A stretch of DNA of 64,000 bases from Campanula takesimana (lineage: Eukaryota; Streptophyta; Magnoliopsida; Asterales; Campanulaceae): positions 62,001 through 126,000 of the forward strand of contig JAOWBW010000485.1 of assembly GCA_026119855.1 (NCBI GenBank), written 5' to 3'. Under the pieces are notes generated by a model. It made no database searches and had not been told where the DNA came from. It was given only the letters and a program-made list of their open reading frames with translations. Every line of letters begins with the position of its first letter. The stretch's first letter is position 1. Position numbers and translations under genes: made by a program. Below, one piece after another: positions 11,261 to 21,230 of the stretch.

Positions 11261-12656
11261 TGTTGGATATTATGCCATAGGCCCTTGAGAAAGGCCTATG
11301 TGTTATATCATAGCTTCATTGTTATAGAGATAACAAACCTGATTATTATATCTTTTGCATATTTATTATAATAATCATTGTTCCTAGCACTTATGAAGGG
11401 CTAGCATGAGTTTAATAGATAATCATATGATGATTATAGCACATAGGATGCGGATTAAACTTGTGGGTACATGTTGGAGAACAAGTACTGGATAGACCCG
11501 TTATGAGATTTATGTCATGGTCAAATGTCATAATTAAATCTCATAATAGTTATATCATTCATCCTTAGACCTGAGATTATCATAGTCTTCCACATGATGA
11601 ACATTATGTTTGACGTACTCAAACGCTACCCCTAACCGGGAAGTTATAAAGGCTACGATTGGCATAATCGGATTCTTGAAGGGAAGAATGATAAGTTAAG
11701 ATGGGATTTGTCCCTCTCTCAAGAGAGATATCTGCTTGGCTACTCGATGAGTGAGGTTGATAATAGTGTACGGCCGTACCCAAATGAATTGAAGCGTTCA
11801 ATGTTATTTTCTCATATCAATCTACTCGAGATCGAGAAAGCATTGGACAACATAAGTTGACGTGGACCATGACTTATGTCCAATATAATATCGTGTGACA
11901 AAGGGATTGTGATATGTTCTATAAGGTTACTTTGGGATTTCAAAGTTATACTAATTGGGTAGTCATAATGGCTTGCTAGAGTCCGCTTATGACTTACGGG
12001 TTCTGAATCGTTCGGACTCGTTTCCAACTTAGTATAATACTATTGGGTCACACACAATAGAATGGATTGAATAAGGCACAGAAAACGGGAAAAACTGGAT
12101 CCTGGTGGATGGATCCGCACGGATGGTTTGGGAGACACCCAACCAATCCGTACGGATGGTTTGTCCAGACGGAAAACAGTTTGTTCAGATCTCTTGTTTG
12201 ACAAGGAATTCTGATCCCAAAAGGAATTAGGTTTATACCCTATTATATATGTGTGCAGTCGGGTTTGAGAAACCTAATGGTTGATTTTAGAAATCATAAC
12301 ATGTTGTTTGAGAAACAATTACACACATATAGAGGGGATTATTAGTTTTGAGATTTAGAATCATCATAACTAAATAATCAATGAAGCAAAATAATTCTTA
12401 CGAAGAAATCGTTTCTTCATCAAGCCTTGGGTCTAGCAATCCAGATCAAGAAGGTGTTCTTGATATTCGTTCGACGTGTGGATACCGATAGAGGGTGTTT
12501 TCTTTAGCACCTCAAAGTCCGTGTTCATGGATTCAATATTCAAGGGTATGTTTCTTTCATCTTGTATTTAATTTAATCAACATGCACGGATCCGGGCTCT
12601 TGGGTGTTTGATTTTATCTGTTTATTCCGCTGCGCATGATGCATCAAAACCCAACA
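11261..12656 (+). repeat. Element C 5' LTR
   Basis: Starts TGTTGGATATTATGCC and ends AAACCCAACA. Contains two copies of ATCCGYACGGATGGTTTG at 12113 and 12146, about 80-130 bases before a TATTATATAT box at 12241. Confidence 0.95.
12113..12163 (+). promoter_or_regulatory. Paired GC motif array in element C 5' LTR
   Basis: ATCCGCACGGATGGTTTG (12113) and ATCCGTACGGATGGTTTG (12146) are spaced 33 bases start to start. The core ATCCGTACGGAT is a perfect palindrome. The same pair with the same spacing is in the 3' LTR (42593, 42626) and, spaced 34, in the leader (13074, 13108). Confidence 0.8.
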
Positions 12657-12657
12657 G

Positions 12658-12669
12658 TGGTATCAGAGC
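12658..12669 (+). promoter_or_regulatory. Element C primer-binding site (tRNA-iMet)
   Basis: TGGTATCAGAGC one base after the LTR end. Confidence 0.94.
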
Positions 12670-13073
12670 CCCGTTTGTTGTTGATTATTTTAGTATATCA
12701 TGTTGAAATTGTTTAATTCGATTATATGATATCCACATGATAATAAGATGAATGGGTGATTTGAGTTTTATATATGAGATATAAAGGTTTATGAGCATTA
12801 ACATAGGGATTATGTGATTATTATATTGATTTGATCTATATGAATAATTGCATGTTGGGATTATCAATAAATAATTGGATTATGTGTATTGATAATTTAG
12901 ATCTAATTTATATATATAATAAATTGTTTATTCATGATATTGATTAGATCTAATTAAATTCGTAATCTGTAAATTCATGTTTCTGTAATCTGATTATGTA
13001 TAAACATGATATTGGATTTGGTCGAATTTCAGAAATTCTGAAATAACCTGGAAATCTGGGATCCTATCAATGG

Positions 13074-13125
13074 ATCCGTACGGATGGTTTGGGTGGTGCC
13101 AAAACTGATCCGTACGGATAGTTTG
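13074..13125 (+). promoter_or_regulatory. Paired GC motif array in element C leader
   Basis: ATCCGTACGGATGGTTTG at 13074 and ATCCGTACGGATAGTTTG at 13108, in the transcribed leader. This is the same position in which element F carries its different GGGCGACCGCACA pairs. Confidence 0.78.
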
Positions 13126-13359
13126 GAAATTCCCAGATTTAATTCTGTTTTCTGGTGTTCAGATTGTTCTGTAAATTGTTTACAAAATTTGAATCTGGAA
13201 ACTGCTTTCAGACGACTGGTTTCCGAAACCGTGTTTCCTGAAACAGTTTTTGGCCGAAGAATTCAAAAGGAATTGCAGAAATCAGAGTTCTAAAGAGTTT
13301 AGAACTGCTGTAATCTGTGAGATTAAGAGACAATGAAAGATCTTGAAACAAGTATCCAA

Positions 13360-13407
13360 TCTATACGGGAATGTGGATGCCTTTTAGCTTAGTTTCGACC
13401 GTATAGA
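13360..13407 (+). other. Element C leader hairpin 1 (conserved loop)
   Basis: TCTATACGG pairs with CCGTATAGA (9 bp) around a loop containing ATGTGGATGCC and TTAGTTTCG. The loop matches three other hairpins in C and F whose stems differ in sequence but still pair. Confidence 0.72.
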
Positions 13408-13432
13408 GAAGTTGCTTGGTTTGTTGATCTTA

Positions 13433-13474
13433 GCACGGAAATGTGGATGCCTTTTGGCTTAGTTTCGGCCGTGC
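13433..13474 (+). other. Element C leader hairpin 2 (conserved loop)
   Basis: GCACGG pairs with CCGTGC (6 bp) around the loop ATGTGGATGCC-TTTT-GGCTTAGTTTCG. Inside it GCC and GGC can form a small upper stem. Confidence 0.7.
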
Positions 13475-14031
13475 GGTTTGTGCTTTCAATTTCAAGATGC
13501 TCTGTGGTGACCGGTTTGGAAAATACTGAATCTAATCTTTTTCAGATGGCTGGTTTTGGAAACCGTGTTTCCTGAAACAGATTTAAGTTCAGAAGTCCAA
13601 ACTGTTAATGAGATTACAATCTTAAAGGAGTTTAAGATTGGCGTAATCTCAATGTTTCATAATTACCCCTATACAAAGTGCAAATCGTTTGCAAGAGAAG
13701 GAAACTATATTTGGATTAATTCATTGTATGGACCAATGGCAGGCTTACGCCTTGTTTCTGGGATTTCGAATGAAATATCCAATCTGTAAATTGTTTACAG
13801 ATAATTTAGATTCCGTCCCCATTATGTTGCTTCATAATTAAATCACAAGATTTTGCTTCTGTTAATTAATTGGATTAGTTAACATCATTATGCAAAGACT
13901 ATATTATATTATGTTTGACATAATTAAATATATGATTCATATCTCTAAGAAAATAAACCTTCTTAAAACTTAAGTCAGGTGCCAATCCATGATTAAAACA
14001 CTTGTGAGTACATGGGTAGTTTTATGTGGGT

Positions 14032-14289
14032 TACGCCCTAGCGTAGGCGCATTAATTCTATTCATCTATGAGCAAGATGAGTTAATCAGAGTTTCCTATA
14101 CGTTTAAAATGGTTTGACTTAATTGGGCTATCAAAACAGTTTTGGGCCTAAGGCATAGATGAGATTAAAACATGTTTGACATAAGATGTCTAACAATCTC
14201 ATAAAAGATCTAAGAGTCACATATGATGTGATTGATAAAGAGTTATCTACCTAAATAACTTGATTTTGAACAGTCGTGCCCTAGCCGAC
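14032..14289 (+). other. Small hairpins around GCCCTAG in element C leader
   Basis: TACGC-CCTA-GCGTA (14032-14045) and GTCG-TGCCCTAGC-CGAC (14273-14289). At matching places element F has GCCTCC loops with other stems. Confidence 0.5.
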
Positions 14290-14479
14290 TCAAAGTTGGG
14301 TGAAATACGGATCTTAGCCTACTTAAATTATATTATACAATTGTTGTATTTGAAGGTGTATAATTTAGTGGGAGTATTATGAAATACATTAAATGTCTCT
14401 AAATGATAATGGTATGAAATATATGTGTATATTTATTTGCATATTTCGTAGAATGTCTTAAACTATAATCATGTATAAT

Positions 14480-16504
14480 TACTGCGATTGACCCCACTTG
14501 AAGAAGAATAAGATTAACTTCCATGACCTAGTCATGAGCTTAAGAATTGTTCTAAAGCAAGATCGGAAGTTATGAATTCTTAATAAATCATATTCCTAAG
14601 AAACCTAATGCCTTAAGGGTGGACAAAGACATTGATTAGAAACATGTGGATGATTCTATAGATGTCAATCGTCCTAAGACTTGCCATCATGTGTTTGAAA
14701 CTTTAGAAGTATCTAAAACGTATGAATGCTTATGCGATAAGCAATCTCGTAGGAAACGTTCCTACAAGCAAGAGAGGCAAATAAAGTTTGAGATTGATTA
14801 GAGCCTAACATTCATGTCATGAATGAAAGGTATGTTAATAAGTTCTCATGTTTTGAACATAGAGAAACATATTAATTACCTTAGTTGGCTTGGTTATCAT
14901 GTTAGTTTGGAACTAACAAACGGATTTGATATCAATTCATAAGCGACATTTGATGTTTAAAATGCTATGTCTTAATATCAAATGGAAACATTCTCAAACT
15001 CTAAAGGTTAATAAGGACAAGGATTTAAGATAAAGGCAAGACAAAAGTTGTCAACCCTAAAAGGAAATATTTGTGGCAAAACCTAAAATCCAAAGAATGT
15101 AATTTGTACCTTGGCAATAGGATTGACCGTTGGTGAAATTAGAATTTGAATTAAAAGATCAAAAGCAAGGGTAGTTGGACTACCACTTCAAGTATTTATG
15201 TTAAAATTTCTACTTGTAAGGGTAAAGATTAACCTATATGGCAATAATGATGCAATGGTTGCAACATTAATCATAGGAACTTGCGAAGTGTCTTTACCTA
15301 ATAAGTTCATATTTGTTTTGAACAAATGTGCTATGTTCTTATTTTAAGTAGAAATATTATTTTGGTTTCTTCATTAGAAGATTATGAATATTTCTTATTT
15401 CGAATAAGAAAGTGTTCCATTAAATATGATTTGCCTTATTGTATTGCTAATCATATAATGGGACTTAATATCCTTCTCTTGGAAGAACAAAATAATGAGC
15501 ATAACGTAAATAATGGAAATCTGAATATAAGGATGTAATCGTTACATTCTTAAAAAACATTAATGTCTATATCAAATGATAAGAAACACATATCTAAAAT
15601 TCCATGGGACGGACTTTTAAATTCATATGATTTCGAATCATGTGATAGATGTGAATCTTAGAAATTGATCAAGATATCTTTTACTAATAGTAGTAAGAGG
15701 AAGTACTCTTTTGAACTTATACATTTTGATGTATGTAGTTTATTAAAGTAACAATGCTAGAAAGGATTTCAACACCTCATGGCAAAAGTATTGATGTACT
15801 CTGATTAGATCAAAGTAATAAATATTTGAGCCTTGGACTGGATGAGAATTCTGCAGAAAGTCTGCAATTTAAGAAAAGAAGAATCTGGAAACATCAGCCG
15901 TATGGATGATGTTCCAGAAGTTTACAGATTGTCTGTAAAACACATTTTTTCGTCTCATAATAAGTCAAACTGATCTTTAATTATCCTTCTGGATTATGTG
16001 ATGGAAACAGTTGCGATTACACTAAATTGAGATTCATCTAAGGAGGTTCGTTATACCATATAAGATATGGAATGAAAGAAAACTTGGTTTGTCTTTCATA
16101 AAGATTTGTGATATGATACTTTTGAGAAAAGTTTTGTCTTGGACAAAATCACACCTAAATCTAATAAATGTATTTTATGGGATATCTTAATGATATTAAT
16201 TTTACACCCTTTAGAGTACAAATCGTTTGTCACTCTAAATAGCACTTTCTAGATAAATCGTTTATCCCTAAAGAACTAGTGGGAGTAAAATGTATCTCGA
16301 AGAGTTCGAGACCCAGAAAATAACATAGAACCTAAGATGGAAATTGAACAAAGTTTCACAAGGAGTTGTGGAAATTCGTTCAAGTATACACAAGAAATTT
16401 GCATAACTGATAGGATACTATCTATAACAAGAAATATTGATTTCTCGTAATAGAAAGTAATTGGGAAGATATCATTGCGAATGATTGACCTATTACCTAT
16501 CAAG
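14480..16504 (+). pseudogene. Element C gag-integrase remnant, heavily decayed
   Basis: Fragments line up with element F: MSLRIVLKQD in gag near 14535, LSRNIILVSSLEDYEYF at about 15340 (protease to pre-integrase), and a final TYQ before element D that matches F's TYQEAMSS. Stops and indels are frequent. No start or full domain survives. The TYQ codon continues across the D insertion at 40357, so the D site lies between the integrase and RT regions. Confidence 0.75.
16500..16504 (+). other. Target-site duplication of element D, left copy (TCAAG)
   Basis: TCAAG here and at 40352-40356 flank element D. Confidence 0.93.
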
Positions 16505-17574
16505 TGTTAACAAGTTCTACAAAAAAGAACTCGAAATTACAGAATAAAATACTAAATAGAATTAAAACAGAAAATTAAATTAAAACAGAAATTGAGAATA
16601 GCAAACCAAAACCGATAATAGCTTCTTTGTGCCTAGCCGTGTGTTAAACACACTGTCCTTAAGACTTATTCGTCCCCTCACCGAGAGTGCTTGAGGTTGT
16701 CGTCGGACGCTAGTCTCCCAGGATAACTCGCACGAACCGGATGCTTCTCTGCACTAAGAGACTCCGGCGAATTGAATTCAGTGCCTGGACAGTATCACCA
16801 CAGTATGTAATGCAGGAGGCCAAGGAGGAATGAAAAAAAATTGCAACAAAGAAGATGCTGTGGTTATTGCTGGAAAATGTGTTTCTTTCTGTATTTTTCT
16901 CGTGTCCCCTTGAACTGGTTTGTAGCTCCTTATATACTACTCCAAGAACATTTCAAGAGCCAAGAATTAATTAAGAAAGGATAAGCCTAATCCTTAATTA
17001 ATCACTGAGATAAAAGGATAAGGGTTGGCTTTTCACTTTGCATTCTAAGTCAATGGAGTGAATCTGAATTTCACTTTGCATTCCAAGTCAATGAGTAAAT
17101 CTGAATCTCCAGTCAAAAAATTTGACTGTAAGAAAAAAAATAATAGCAAAAGGTGAGCTGGCGCGGACAGGCCAAATAGGTGCTACATTCGTGTCCGCAG
17201 GTCGCGTGCACACATGAGTTCGATGGTCCCAAGCTAATTTGGGTCCATGATTTGCACCCCCCTGCGCGCGAGAGAGAGCCTCTATGCCATACAAGCTTGA
17301 ACACTAGTCAAGTGCCCAAGCCTTTAAACTAGCTTCCTTTTACATTTCTTTCCAATGTGGGATAAACTCAATAACCCCATTTCAACCCACCAACTTCAAG
17401 CCTTTGTATCTCATTCGTCCCAACACCAAATTGGACAAATAAATACATTATCTCAATGTCCTCACGGAGTAGAACACAAACCCACAAACAATTTTGTCTT
17501 TCGAAAAATTATTTATCACGGAAATACATCATATTTCCTTAACAAATACACCAAAAATACACTTATTTCCAGCA
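16505..17574 (-). repeat. Element D 3' LTR
   Basis: Plus-strand ends TGTTAACAAG and TTTCCAGCA. A minus-strand TATATAAGG box is at about 16929. GC-rich inverted motifs GCGGACA/TGTCCGC lie at 17163-17205, upstream of that box in the direction of transcription. Confidence 0.92.
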
Positions 17575-18079
17575 ATTCCCCACATGAAAAAAATTATGAG
17601 GAATTTGGTGATAAAGTCCAACAGTAGAAAACCTGCATAGGATAGGTATGGGGTTTTCCCTTTGAACCTTCCTTCGTAGATGTATACTTATTCTACTCGC
17701 TAATCAATAGACATGATGTCCTTGAACTGTTCAGCATTTTGTGTAGCCAATCATATACTTCTACACAGGTATCTCACTAACACAATTCAATTCTCATAGC
17801 TGTGTCCATTTATGGCCATGGAACACAATGCCTGGTTCTGTGAGAGGGTCTAAGAATTGAGCCTCACACAATTCTCCTTGAAGCGGCCCCACTTCTCTCT
17901 CACATAGGTGATTCTTCTAAGTAACCTGGTTTACTCCATAAGAATCATTAAAAGCCATAGGCTTAACCTTATTCATCTCGGGATGTCACTTTTAGGAATG
18001 AGTATGGGGTTAATCCCCACAGTGACGCTACAAGTCTTTTAACGGTTAGGTGGTCCCTTTTGAACCTAGATCTTGGCAT
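17575..18079 (-). other. Element D 3' untranslated region with polypurine tract
   Basis: Directly inside the 3' LTR the minus strand reads GTGGGGAAT, a likely polypurine tract. The rest is non-coding. Confidence 0.6.
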
Positions 18080-18512
18080 CTCCAGTCAGCTAGGTTGGGT
18101 TTTCCGCCGTGGTTAACTTCTCAGGAGGCTTTAAACCCATTCCCCTTGTTGATCTCGCAACTACCTCTCTATTTAACCCTTTGGTTAACGGATCCGTTTT
18201 ATCATTTGACTTGACATAGTCAAATTAGTAGAGAGTACTTCTAATGGTTTTATGTCTTTTACTTTCATGTTAAGAGTTACCATTATACATATTGCTTTGT
18301 GCCTTACAAATTGCAGATTGACTGTCACAATGTATACAGATTGGTGGCACTTGCTTTGTCCATCTTGGAATATCCTCTAAGAAATGGCGTAGCCATTCCG
18401 ATTTTTCCCCACATTTGTCCAAAGCTATAAACTCAGATTCCATCGTGGATCTGGCTATAACCATTTGTTTAGAAGATTTCTATGATATAGCTGCACCTGC
18501 TAATGTGAATAC

Positions 18513-18740
18513 AAATCCACTTGTAGAAACCATCAGGCTTTGGCCTGGTGGCCAGAGCTCATGGCTTCCAACTTGGAGGTCATGGGTTCGATCCCCCCTT
18601 CCCCCAGAAGTTAGAGAGAAGATTTTTCTCTCCTTAGGATTTGTCTCCTAGGCGCTTCTGCTGATGATTATGTATTGAGTTCAATTATGAATTAAATTTG
18701 AAAAAAAAAATTTAAAAATAAAATAAAATCCACTTGTAGA
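18513..18740 (+). other. 15-bp SINE target duplication, both copies
   Basis: AAATCCACTTGTAGA at 18513-18527 and at 18726-18740. Confidence 0.9.
18528..18725 (+). mobile_element. tRNA-derived SINE (198 bp)
   Basis: A box B (GGTTCGATCCC, about 18585) follows a box-A-like TGGCCTGGTGG (about 18541) at tRNA-promoter spacing. The element ends in an A-rich tail and is flanked by a perfect 15-bp duplication. It is inserted antisense to D's RNase H. The family was not identified. Confidence 0.88.
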
Positions 18741-18983
18741 CCTTGAGTCTTGGATATTTGATATCCATGTAGCATTACTATATCCTTCAAATATTGATAG
18801 ATGTCTAGTGTAGAGTAATCTTTGATCTCGATTGTATCTCAAGTACCTTAGTACTCCCACTATACATTTAGGATTACTCGTGTACCAATTCACTAGACTT
18901 CCAATAATTCTCGAGTGTTCAACTTGAAAAACAACATCAACTTTATTTTTCAATAGATGAATATTAGGTTCGAGCCATTGCAA

Positions 18984-19361
18984 AATTATCCTTGCTAATT
19001 TCTCAAGAATTATCCATTAGATTTCTTAGAAATTTTCTCTTCAAGGATAACATCCTCTAAACCCATATCTCTTGACCTTTTCAAAACTTTTAAGAACTAT
19101 ATCATAACTTGCTTAATGCAAATTCATGAGTTCTTCTTGAAGTTTTAAATCCAACGGTCAAATTAGCAAACTTCTTTCAAGTTCAACATATCTTCGATAG
19201 ATTTAATCAACACTATGACATTTCCATTCATGTCATTTTTGATTAATCCACTTTCTTTCAAGGTAAAATCAGCTTTGATGTCATTATTTTGAATTTGCAC
19301 ACTTTACTTTGATCTATTTCATTCAAAGTATCACTTTAATCCATTTCACTCAAAGTGTCAC
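18984..19361 (-). other. Decayed internal sequence of element D
   Basis: AT-rich, no clear domain; expected RT region of element D ahead of the E insertion. CACTTTGATCTATTTCATTC-type phrases repeat around the E insertion site. Confidence 0.45.
19357..19361 (+). other. Target-site duplication of element E, left copy (GTCAC)
   Basis: GTCAC here and at 36575-36579 flank element E. Confidence 0.92.
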
Positions 19362-20594
19362 TGTAGATACCCCGGGAGAGCCCACGGCTTGGCTAGAGCA
19401 CATGGAAGGATCCTAGGATGTCTAATTGATTTTATTTTGTAGAGTCGCCACCTATGTTTTTAAAGGAACATAAGAAAAACCTAGAAATAGCCTATTTTTA
19501 GATGTTACGAAACCAAGGATTCGGGAAGAGAAGGGTTCGGGGGTTAGGTGACGGAGTGGGAAGTACTTAAACACCCACTCCGCCCCGCTTACGCGGGTCT
19601 TGCTACAATTGGTGTTCTAATGCTAAAAAGTCCTTCTATTTATTAATATGAAAATGTGCTAACGATTACAAGGGAAAGAAAAGGGAAATAAAAAGAGAAT
19701 TGTTTTATTTATTGATTTATGCTAAGAATTACATGTTGACTTATTGCTAAATCATTACATTAAAAAATGATCAATGATTGAAATAGAGATTGGAATGTTG
19801 GGATATAACCTTGGCCAAACATCAATAGTGAAGTGGCCTTTTGGTTGTATCCTTTTTTTATGGAGATTACATACTCATTAGAGAAGTGAGAGATGAAGAA
19901 AACAAGTAAAGAGTTTTGACAAAGAGAATTAAAAGAGTTTAGAAGGAGAAAGTGAGAGTTGTACCTTGTGCTTGAATGGGGAAGAACCAAATTGTCTATA
20001 GTGACCACCCTTTGAAAATGGATTTTGTGTGTTTTAAAGTGTTTTTGATTCAAGAATTCCTCCTCCCTTTCTATGGTGGAATGAAGAGGTATTTATAGGT
20101 TTTAGGGAAGTGTTTGTGGTCACAAAGATGGCCCTTCCCCGGATCAAGCCAAGACATAATGGTTTTGGGGGTTACAAATCAGAAGAGGAGGGAAATTTGG
20201 CAAAATCTGAGATCCTGGAGGTGGGAAGCGCGCACGTCCCACCCCCCTTATGGGAGGTGAGCTCGTCCCATAAAGAAGGCCAAAGGCGCGCTCGTCCCAC
20301 CTTCAGGAAATCCATATTTTAGCCCAAAAGTTGACCCTGTTATGCAGTTAAGTCCCAAAACTAACGAGATCAGTTAGAAACTTAACGAACACCACAAAAG
20401 TCAACAAAAACAAAGTAAACAAAGAATCAAGGTTGACTTTGTCACTTAGTCAAATCAAAGACTAACGGAGTAAGTCAAGAACTTAACAGAAAGTAACAAA
20501 AGTTAACGGAAAGTAACAAAATATAACAGAAGAGAGGAAGATTGAGAATGTGTATGCAATCGGGACATGAGTGGTCCAAGGCGGGGTGTCTACA
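19362..20594 (-). repeat. Element E 3' LTR
   Basis: 1233 bp, intact. A minus-strand TATAAAT lies at about 20092-20098. Upstream of it in transcription direction are three copies of a GCGCWCGTCCCA-type motif at 20230, 20259 and 20288, spaced exactly 29 bases. Confidence 0.94.
20230..20299 (-). promoter_or_regulatory. Triple GC motif array in element E LTR, 29-base period
   Basis: GCGCACGTCCCA, GAGCTCGTCCCA and GCGCTCGTCCCA start at 20230, 20259 and 20288 (plus reading). The array recurs in the right LTR around 36205-36280. Confidence 0.75.
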
Positions 20595-20780
20595 GAGCCC
20601 CTCGGCGAAGTGGATTGCAAAGCAAAACGCGTCGACGAATGTAAAAACACCCGCCGAGGACAATCGACAAAGAAAAAAAAGAAGAAAAGAAAACAAAGAC
20701 TCGATAAAAGTAGGAATTTAAAATTGCGATAGATAGAGGTGCGCTCCCTGCATGAGCGACTTTTGCTAGAGTGTTGTATT
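20595..20780 (-). other. Element E region before the 3' LTR, with polypurine tract
   Basis: On the minus strand GAGGGGCTC abuts the 3' LTR, a plausible polypurine tract. No domain seen. Confidence 0.5.
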
Positions 20781-21230
20781 GGAGCTCATGGGAGCTTGTC
20801 TCGATATGGACCGAGTTGTTGAGTTGGGGCTCATGGGAGGTTGTCTCGATATGGACCGAGTTTCCGACTTGGAGCTCATGGGAGCTTGTCTCGATATGGA
20901 CCGAGTTGCCGACTTGGAGCTCATAGGAGCTTGTCTCGATATGGACCGAGATGCCGACTTGGAGCTCATGGGAGCTTGTCTCGATATGGACCGAGTTGCC
21001 GACTTGGAGCTCATGGGAGCTTGTCTCGATATGAACCGAGTTACCGACTTGGAGCTCATGGGAGCTTGTCTCGATATGGACCGAGTTGCCGACTTGGAGC
21101 TCATGGGAGCTTGTCTCGATATGGACCGAGTTGCCGACTTGGAGCTCATGGGAGCTTGTCTCGATATGGACCGAGTTGCCGACTTGGAGCTCATGGGAGC
21201 TTGTCTCGATATGGACCGAGTTGCCGACTT
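20781..21230. repeat. 45-bp tandem repeat, ten copies, in element E
   Basis: Ten units of 45 bases start GGAGCTCATGGGAGC, with only scattered changes. Each unit contains CTCGATATGGACCGAG, which can form a short hairpin. Because 45 is divisible by three, several frames stay open on both strands; the minus strand repeats VGNSVHIETSSHELQ and the plus strand LELMGACLDMDRVAD. Confidence 0.95.

Larger units (their letters stand above)
18080..18983 (-). pseudogene. Element D reverse transcriptase/RNase H C-terminal remnant, split by a SINE
   Basis: Minus-strand fragments read IIGSLVNWYTSNP, VLRYLRYNRDQRLLYTR, GYSNATWISNIQDSRSTSG (up to the SINE), then ARSTMESEFIALDKCGEKSEW, and DPLTKGLNREVV near 18190. 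These are the conserved blocks of a copia RNase H domain in order. The ST-ESEF acidic block is present. A SINE at 18528-18725 and several stops break the frame. RT upstream of this is lost or unrecognisable before element E. Confidence 0.85.

Noticed and set aside
18528..18725. A functional tRNA gene
   Set aside because: Only box A/B-like promoter parts remain; no acceptor stem or anticodon arm folds, and a tail with target duplication shows a SINE.
20781..21230. CRISPR-like array
   Set aside because: Direct tandem units without unique spacers, in a plant retrotransposon; no cas genes.
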